A stretch of DNA of 10,277 bases from an uncultured Clostridia bacterium. Its GTDB lineage: Bacteria > Bacillota > Clostridia > Christensenellales > Aristaeellaceae. The position numbers and the translations under genes were made by a program. Below the pieces are notes generated by a model. The model did not search any database. It was not told the DNA's origin and saw only the letters and a list, made by a program, of their open reading frames with translations. The stretch is from the NCBI GenBank assembly GCA_946409855.1, contig CAMJXZ010000094.1, positions 1 to 10,277 on the forward strand, read 5' to 3'. Every line of letters starts with the position of its first letter. Positions within the stretch are counted from its first letter, which is position 1. Shown here piece after piece: positions 6,172 to 10,277 of this stretch.

Positions 6172-7329
6172 TTACCAGGGATACGCTTCCCCCGTGTGGG
6201 TGATGAACACCGGGCCGTCCGGATCGTGCCGCCTGCTCTCAAACAGCAGCCGCAGCGTTTCCGCGTGCTCATACGGGTCCAGCGGCGCCTCGTGATTGTC
6301 CGGGTTGGTCCGCATCCAGCCGGGATGAAGACAGATGATGTTCAGGTTCGGGTCGTTCTTAAAGTAATTGTGCATCGTCATGGTCAGCATATTGAGCGCC
6401 GCCTTTTCGGTGCCGTAATCCAGATAGTAGGTGCGGTAGCACTTGCCGATACTGCCCGCCTCCGATGAGATGTTGACTACCAGAGCGCCGCTTTCGCTCT
6501 TCTTCAGCATCGGCAAAAAGGCCTTCAACACCCGGATGGGGCCCACCGCGCCCACGTTGACGGCGGGAGCGATCAGGTCCAGATCAAAGTCTGGCAGTTC
6601 CTTCATGGTATCGGCGGATGCCGTGGTGGCGTTGTTGATGATCAGGTCGATGCTTGGCGCGATGGCCGCCGCTTCCGCCTCCGCCGCGTTCACCGATTCG
6701 GTGGAAGCGATGTCCATGGTAAGGATGTGCAGCCGCCCGGGATATTCCGCCCGCAGCTTTTCCAGCGCTTCGGACGGGCGGCGGATGCTGGCGAACACGG
6801 TATCCCCGTGCTCCAGATAGCGTCGGACCAGGTTGAAGCCCAGGGCATAAGGCCGGCCGGTGCCGGTGATCAATACGGTTTGCGGCATGGATGATTCCTC
6901 CTGAAGCATTCTGATGTGCGGGATTCCGTCCAGCATAAATTCTTCAGAAATCTGCCGGAACCCCTGTTTTTCGTAAAACCCGCGTGCCTGCGTCTGCGCT
7001 TCCAGATAGACGGGGCCGTCCCCGAAGCATTGCCTGGCCGCCCGGATGCCCAGCCGCAGCACACGGCTGCCCAGCCCGCGGCCCCGCCTGGCCGAAACGA
7101 CCCGGCCCACGGAAATGTATTCGCTTTCGGCCCCCCTGTCCATGACGCGCAGATAGGCCAGGATGCCCGTTTCGTCTTCCAGCCAGACGTGGACAGCCCT
7201 TTGGTCCAGATCGTCCAGCTCCCGGTACGGGCAGTTCTGCTCCACCACAAAAACGTCCACCCGCAGCTGCAGGATCCGGTACAGTTCGTCCGCCGTCAAT
7301 TCGTCAAAGCGCTTTACGTGCTCCGTCAT
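6172..7329 (-). CDS. fusion: ElaA-type GNAT N-acetyltransferase + short-chain dehydrogenase/reductase
   Basis: Seen: one open frame of 385 aa with two full domains. Residues 1-147 match ElaA-type GNATs: LQLRVDVFVVEQNCPY (20-35), acetyl-CoA loop RRGRGLG (81-87), AQTQARGFYEKQGF (111-124), DGIPHIRM (134-141). Residues 148-385 are an SDR: glycine-rich TGTGRPYALG (155-164), NNAT (232-235, usually NNAG), serines NISSEAGS (286-293), catalytic Y305-G-T-E-K309, and HPG after strand 6. The linker is only about six residues. Known: GNATs acetylate amines with acetyl-CoA; SDRs carry out NAD(P)-dependent oxidoreduction. The substrates of both are unknown. Odd: the SDR's Met148 (6888-6886) has its own AGGAGG site 8 nt upstream, so a separate 238-aa SDR (6172-6888) may also be made; a lost stop codon, natural or by sequencing error, would explain the fusion. 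The start overlaps the HD gene's stop as ATGA, which implies translational coupling. Confidence 0.85.
   Translation of the reverse strand: MTEHVKRFDELTADELYRILQLRVDVFVVEQNCPYRELDDLDQRAVHVWLEDETGILAYLRVMDRGAESEYISVGRVVSARRGRGLGSRVLRLGIRAARQCFGDGPVYLEAQTQARGFYEKQGFRQISEEFMLDGIPHIRMLQEESSMPQTVLITGTGRPYALGFNLVRRYLEHGDTVFASIRRPSEALEKLRAEYPGRLHILTMDIASTESVNAAEAEAAAIAPSIDLIINNATTASADTMKELPDFDLDLIAPAVNVGAVGPIRVLKAFLPMLKKSESGALVVNISSEAGSIGKCYRTYYLDYGTEKAALNMLTMTMHNYFKNDPNLNIICLHPGWMRTNPDNHEAPLDPYEHAETLRLLFESRRHDPDGPVFITHTGEAYPW
6889..6902 (-). promoter_or_regulatory. internal ribosome binding site within the GNAT-SDR fusion
   Basis: On the minus strand AGGAGG (6902-6897) is followed by 8 nt and then ATG (6888-6886), exactly where the SDR domain begins. 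It is a perfect Shine-Dalgarno at ideal spacing, inside a continuous reading frame. It supports independent translation of the dehydrogenase, alone or alongside the fusion. Confidence 0.7.
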
Positions 7330-7913
7330 GCGTCCTCCCGGGGCGGTTCTTCCGTTTCCGCAAAGTATTCCCGCAGGAATTCCTCCATGAAGCGGTGCCT
7401 GCGCTCCGCCGTTTTTTTCGCCGCTTCTGTATTCATTTCGTCCTTCAGCAGCAACAGTTTCTCATAAAAATGCCGAATGGTCGCTTCCGGCGGCCTGCCG
7501 TGCTCCCCGCCGTAGGCAAAGGCGCGGGCAATGCCGACGGCGCCGACAGCATCCAGACGGTCCGCGTCCTGGACGATTTTCCCCTCCAGGGTGTCCGGGC
7601 GTTTCCCCCTGTTCTGGCTGAAGGACACGGCGTTGATCACCTGACAGATCCGCTCGATCCTTTCCTCCTTTACCCCCTGGGCGCGGAGAAAGGAACGGGC
7701 GTTTTCGTTCTGCTCCGTATGGAACAGCTTATGATCGTCCGCGTCATGCAGCAACGCGCCGAGAGCGACCAGCTCCCGGTCGCAGGCGGCCTCGCTTTCC
7801 TCGATGCGCATGGCGTTCCGGTACACCCGCAGGGTATGGGCGGCATCGTGCCCGCCGGCGTTGTCCCGGAACAGTTTCTCCGCATATTCCATTGCCGCGT
7901 CGATGACTGACAT
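7326..7913 (-). CDS. HD-domain phosphohydrolase
   Basis: Seen: 195 aa, mostly helical, cytoplasmic. Conserved HD-superfamily metal positions: H22 and H26 in GGHDAAHTLRV, H56-D57 in ALLHDADDHK, and D116/D118 in QDADRLDAVGAVGIARAF (115-132). Spacing and length resemble the YpgQ/YedJ-like group of HD hydrolases. Known: members are divalent-metal phosphohydrolases or pyrophosphohydrolases, often acting on nucleotides; the substrate cannot be read from the sequence. The start ATG 7913 has AAGGAG 7 nt upstream. The gene lies 57 bp after phzF, and its TGA overlaps the ATG of the GNAT-SDR gene by 4 bp, so those two are almost certainly translated from one mRNA. Confidence 0.9.
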   Translation of the reverse strand: MSVIDAAMEYAEKLFRDNAGGHDAAHTLRVYRNAMRIEESEAACDRELVALGALLHDADDHKLFHTEQNENARSFLRAQGVKEERIERICQVINAVSFSQNRGKRPDTLEGKIVQDADRLDAVGAVGIARAFAYGGEHGRPPEATIRHFYEKLLLLKDEMNTEAAKKTAERRHRFMEEFLREYFAETEEPPREDA

Positions 7914-7970
7914 TCTTCCGCTCCTTGTATCCGTTCCGCCGGTTTACGGTATCCGGCTTTTTCCCATGGA

Positions 7971-8756
7971 TCAATAAGCCTGAACCGTCAGTTCGGAAAC
8001 CCCCACCAGCACCGCTTCGCCGCTGATGGCGATCCTGCCGTTTTCTTTCATTTCACAGGTGAGATATCCGCCGCGTCTGGACGCCTGGTACGCGCGGATG
8101 ACCGGTTTTCCCAGTTTCCGCGCCCAGTAAGCCCCGATCTGGCAATGGGCCGAGCCGCATACCGGGTCCTCCGGCACCGCCACCTTCGGGCAGAAGCTGC
8201 GGGATACGCAGTCCGTCTCCCTGCCCCGCGCCGTCGCGTTCTGCAGGCGGCCGGGCAGCTTCATCAGCAGCGCCTGGTCCGGGCACATGGCACGTACCGC
8301 CTCTTCCCGCTCAAACACGCAGATCAGGTCCAGCCCCAGAACGGCCCGGACCGGACGCGTCCCGAAGGCGCGCTCCATGTCCTCCGTCACCGGGATCTCC
8401 CGGAGTTCATAGGTCGGGAAGTCCATCGTGTACAGGCTGTCCCGGCGGATCACCGTCAGGACGCCGCTACGGGTGTGAAACCGGACGGAGCCAGCGCCCG
8501 GCTCCACAGCATTCAGGATGACGAAAGCGGACGCCAGCGTCGCGTGGCCGCACAGGTCCACCTCCGTCCCGGGCGTAAACCACCGGAGGCGGTAGCCCTG
8601 TGGCTCCCGGACGATAAAGGCCGTTTCGGACAGATTGTTTTCCATGGCCAGCTTCATCATGAAGTCTTCCGACGGCCACCCGTTCATCACGCAGACCGCG
8701 GCCGGGTTTCCCGAAAAAGGGGTGCCGGTAAAGGCGTCCACCAAATACTGTTTCAT
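7971..8756 (-). CDS. PhzF-family isomerase/epimerase
   Basis: Seen: 261 aa with the two-half PhzF/diaminopimelate-epimerase-like fold. Signatures are DAFTGTPFSGNPAAV (7-21), NNLSETAF with the catalytic-type E44 (40-47), FTPGTEVDLCGHATLA (60-75) and EDPVCGSAHC (196-205), then a basic strand near AYQASRRGG. The length is at the short end of the family's usual 260-300 aa and nothing is missing. Known: PhzF isomerises trans-2,3-dihydro-3-hydroxyanthranilate in phenazine producers, but most homologues sit in genomes without phenazine genes and have unknown substrates. No other phenazine gene is visible here, so the phenazine role should not be assumed. The start ATG 8756 is preceded by GAGGAA. It lies 86 bp after the nitroreductase and 57 bp before the HD gene. 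Confidence 0.93.
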   Translation of the reverse strand: MKQYLVDAFTGTPFSGNPAAVCVMNGWPSEDFMMKLAMENNLSETAFIVREPQGYRLRWFTPGTEVDLCGHATLASAFVILNAVEPGAGSVRFHTRSGVLTVIRRDSLYTMDFPTYELREIPVTEDMERAFGTRPVRAVLGLDLICVFEREEAVRAMCPDQALLMKLPGRLQNATARGRETDCVSRSFCPKVAVPEDPVCGSAHCQIGAYWARKLGKPVIRAYQASRRGGYLTCEMKENGRIAISGEAVLVGVSELTVQAY

Positions 8757-8842
8757 CGTTTCCTCATCCCTCCCCCGGGTCCCGGGTGCTTCTCCGGCGC
8801 AGCGGTCCGCGTACGGAAAGCGCGGCCCGCAAAAAACCGGCC

Positions 8843-9370
8843 TCAGAAGAAGCGGACGACTTCCTCCATCGCTTTCCGGGGCCGCAGGGAGGGCGCTTCG
8901 CCGCTCTTTCCCACCGCGATCACGGACATGATCTCCTCGCTGCGCGGGATGCCGAGCTTTTCCCGGATGACATCCGCGTCCCGGATCCCCATGATCAGGG
9001 TATCATAGCCGGCGTTCTTCGCCGCCAGAATCAGATACGCGTCGTGCAGGCCCAGGTCGTAGGCGCCCCAGCCGTTGCCGATCTCGTTCACCGGCGCCCC
9101 GTCACCGAAGCCCACCACGTCCTTTACATAGGTCGTCACGATCAGCGCGGCGTGGGCGGAGCTGTTCCGGTTGAAAGACGGCAGCGCGGCAGCGCGGAGA
9201 TCTTCCAGGATTTCCGGCGTTTCCACCGCGTAGCAGCGGGCGGTCTGCTGGTTTTTCCAGGAGGGCGCGCGCTGCGCTTCCCGCAGGATGCCCGCCAGTG
9301 CCTCGTGATCAATCCCCTCTGTGTACTTACGGACGCTGCGGCGTTCGTCAATCAACGTTTTGAATTCCAT
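8843..9370 (-). CDS. nitroreductase-family FMN-dependent oxidoreductase
   Basis: Seen: 175 aa. FMN-binding features of the family: RRSVRKY near the N terminus (10-16), APSWKNQQTARCY (35-47), a dimer-core helix in WGAYDLGLHDAYLILAAKNAGYD (101-123) and GIRDADVIREKLGIP leading to ISVIAVG-like MSVIAVG (148-154). Known: such flavoproteins use NAD(P)H to reduce nitro compounds, quinones or enones; the physiological substrate is unknown. Start: ATG 9370 has GGAGG with 7-nt spacing and gives the usual MEFxxLIxxRRSVRKY beginning. An in-frame GTG at 9460 also has a strong GGAGG site 9 nt upstream and would add 30 residues unlike the family. It is the first gene after a promoter with a MerR-type layout (9523-9553), so it may be stress-inducible and may lead the leftward gene set. 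Confidence 0.92.
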   Translation of the reverse strand: MEFKTLIDERRSVRKYTEGIDHEALAGILREAQRAPSWKNQQTARCYAVETPEILEDLRAAALPSFNRNSSAHAALIVTTYVKDVVGFGDGAPVNEIGNGWGAYDLGLHDAYLILAAKNAGYDTLIMGIRDADVIREKLGIPRSEEIMSVIAVGKSGEAPSLRPRKAMEEVVRFF

Positions 9371-9522
9371 CGGATTTCCTCCTTCTTTCATGAGCAGCCG
9401 GTCATACGATCCCGCGCGCGTCAGCGATATTCCGCATTCCCGCCTGACCGCTGCGGCCACCGGCGATATCCTCCCCCGTTCCGGAAACGTTGGCAGGAAA
9501 CAGGCAGGTTTACCGTTTCCCC

Positions 9523-9553
9523 ATTCTAATTCTTAAAGTTACCTCTAAGTCAA
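9523..9553 (-). promoter_or_regulatory. promoter with 19-bp spacer and inverted repeat, MerR-family layout
   Basis: On the minus strand, TTGACT (9553-9548) and TAGAAT (9528-9523) are separated by 19 bp, too long for normal sigma-A spacing. The spacer is covered by an imperfect dyad, CTTAGAGGT/AACTTTAAG (9549-9532), matching in 7 of 9 pairs. Known: MerR-family activators bind such dyads in 19-20-bp spacers and untwist the DNA; the CTTAGAG..CTNTAAG form resembles operators of the AdhR/NmlR aldehyde- and quinone-responsive group. Transcription would start near 9516 and reach the nitroreductase. No MerR-type regulator gene is in the window. Confidence 0.65.
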
Positions 9554-9641
9554 TAGTCTTTGGGATGAAATTTCCATCCGCCAGGCACGGCATCAGCATC
9601 CATTGCTTATAATCAGCAGGAATGCCGCAAGGAAAGAATCC

Positions 9642-9679
9642 AAAAACGAATCGCCCCCGGAAACTTACATTCCCGGGGG
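9642..9679 (-). terminator. intrinsic terminator of the tRNA-Ser operon
   Basis: On the minus strand CCCCCGGGAA (9679-9670) pairs with TTTCCGGGGG (9663-9654), ten pairs including one G-U, around a 6-nt loop. It is followed by CGATTCG and a run of five T (9646-9642). It begins five bases after the 3' end of the second tRNA. Confidence 0.85.
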
Positions 9680-9683
9680 ACTT

Positions 9684-9774
9684 TGGCGGAGAAGCGGGGA
9701 TTTGAACCCCGGCTGCCATTTCTGACACTACTCCCTTAGCAGGGGAGCCCCTTCGGCCTCTTGGGTACTTCTCC
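9684..9774 (-). tRNA. tRNA-Ser (anticodon GCU)
   Basis: A 91-nt class II tRNA with CCA encoded (complement of 9684-9686). Acceptor stem GGAGAAG/CTTCTCC. Anticodon stem CTCCC/GGGAG around loop CTGCTAA, with the anticodon GCT complementary to 9738-9740. A long variable arm and a T loop TTCAAAT follow. It reads AGU/AGC codons. It is the second gene of a two-tRNA leftward operon, 23 nt after tRNA-Ser(UGA). Confidence 0.97.
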
Positions 9775-9797
9775 ATGGGCCGTGACTTAAATGAAAT

Positions 9798-9886
9798 TGG
9801 CGGAGAGAGAGGGATTCGAACCCCCGGTGCCTTTCGACATCACCAGTTTTCAAGACTGGCGCATTCAACCGCTCTGCCATCTCTCC
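9798..9886 (-). tRNA. tRNA-Ser (anticodon UGA)
   Basis: An 89-nt class II tRNA with encoded CCA. Acceptor stem GGAGAGA/TCTCTCC. Anticodon stem CCAGT/ACTGG around loop CTTGAAA, with the anticodon TGA complementary to 9850-9852. A long variable arm, as expected for serine tRNAs, and a TTCGAAT T loop follow. It reads UCN codons, mainly UCA. It is the first gene of the operon, about 25 nt after the predicted transcription start. Confidence 0.97.
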
Positions 9887-9917
9887 GTACTGAAGCGGCG
9901 GCCTTAAGCGCCTGTAT

Positions 9918-9946
9918 ATAATACCATTGTTTTCCGGTTTTGTCAA
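9918..9946 (-). promoter_or_regulatory. strong sigma-A promoter of the tRNA-Ser operon
   Basis: On the minus strand TTGACA (9946-9941), 17-bp spacer, TATTAT (9923-9918). This is a perfect -35 and 5/6 -10 at ideal spacing, as expected for a stable-RNA operon. An A-rich stretch (GAAAAAACG) lies directly upstream. Confidence 0.9.
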
Positions 9947-10261
9947 ACGTTTTTTCTTCGGATCCGGAAAACGGAAGGAATGACCGGATCGGAACAAACC
10001 GGCTCCTGAACCGGGCAGAAAACAATGGGAAGCGCCGCTGATTCCGCACCGGAGGATCGCCTCTTTCCAGGTTTCTGGTATACGCGGTTCTTTCCGCAGT
10101 CTGTTTGGCCCGTGATCTGCCGATTCAATGCACCCGCTGCGGTAACGCCGTACGTTCACTGCCGCGTCTTCAAATACCTGCTCCTACCTGCTCCGGCCTG
10201 CATCGGACATTCCGCACATCCGGATAAGGTACAATAGATTGCGCAAATTTCCAAAAAGGGA
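9947..10261. other. gene-free stretch at the right end
   Basis: No open frame here has a ribosome binding site, a recognisable motif or plausible codon use. I see a 7-bp inverted repeat, GATCCGG/CCGGATC (9961-9990), upstream of the tRNA promoter and an isolated TACAAT (10229-10234) without a matching -35 box. Nothing else supports a function. The stretch runs into a repeated terminator-like lead sequence at 10262. Confidence 0.5.
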
Positions 10262-10277
10262 AGACATAGTCAGCGGA
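10262..10277. repeat. partial second copy of the terminator-associated repeat, cut by the window edge
   Basis: AGACATAGTCAGCGG here matches AGACATAGTCAACGG at 4221-4235 in 14 of 15 positions. At the first site this sequence leads straight into a 13-bp stem-loop; here the window ends where the stem would begin. The preceding AAAAAGGG would be a T run if read leftward. Confidence 0.5.

Noticed and set aside
7938..7962. Short hairpin followed by TTTTT reading rightward in the phzF-HD gap
   Set aside because: The stem is only 5 bp and no rightward gene lies before it.
7971..8756. A phenazine biosynthesis cluster
   Set aside because: Only a PhzF homologue is present; no other phenazine gene is seen, and most PhzF homologues are unrelated to phenazines.
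8802..8830. Hairpin GCGGTCCGCG/CGCGGCCCGC between nitroreductase and phzF as a terminator
   Set aside because: The leftward genes would need T residues after the stem; the T run instead precedes it, and the stem has an internal mismatch.
9510..10159. Leftward open frames across the tRNA genes
   Set aside because: They run through two clear tRNA-Ser genes and their promoter and terminator.

Overview
The window looks like chromosomal DNA from a high-GC Bacillota, most likely a gut or rumen Clostridia. The basis is the gene content (a RecD2 helicase rather than RecBCD, a C_GCAxxG_C_C-family redox protein, a clostridial-type divergent PRPP synthetase), strong GGAGG ribosome binding sites, near-consensus sigma-A promoters and tRNA genes that encode CCA. 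The genus cannot be fixed from the sequence. I see no phage, insertion sequence, CRISPR array or obvious defence island; this reads as core and metabolic chromosome.

Left part (1-4271). The N-terminal half of recD2 runs leftward off the window edge from its own promoter. Divergent to it, a consensus promoter at 1328-1356 drives a rightward unit: a 5' leader of about 180 nt that folds on paper into a compact three-way junction, then a C_GCAxxG_C_C-family protein, ribonuclease Z (rnz) and a ribose-phosphate pyrophosphokinase (prs), closed by a 13-bp GC-rich stem-loop. A 12-bp perfect palindrome lies between the two divergent promoters and abuts the rightward -35 box.

Middle and right part (4302-9370), all leftward. 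In transcription order from the right: a nitroreductase-family flavoprotein, a PhzF-family isomerase, an HD-domain phosphohydrolase, an in-frame fusion of an ElaA-type GNAT acetyltransferase to a short-chain dehydrogenase, a methylmalonyl-CoA-epimerase-like VOC protein and an MFS transporter. The HD gene and the fusion overlap by 4 bp; the other gaps are 57-117 bp. The nitroreductase promoter has a 19-bp spacer filled by an imperfect inverted repeat, which is the layout of MerR-family-regulated promoters, so this set may respond to aldehyde, quinone or redox stress. No MerR gene is visible in the window.

Right end (9642-10277). Two leftward tRNA-Ser genes (UGA, then GCU) are transcribed from a strong promoter and end at a good intrinsic terminator. 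The last ~330 bases hold no gene I can support. The final 16 bases repeat the sequence that leads into the terminator stem-loop behind prs, which suggests a dispersed terminator-associated repeat in this genome.

The observations most worth a second look are the structured leader, the GNAT-SDR fusion with a perfect internal ribosome binding site, the MerR-type nitroreductase promoter and the repeated terminator element.
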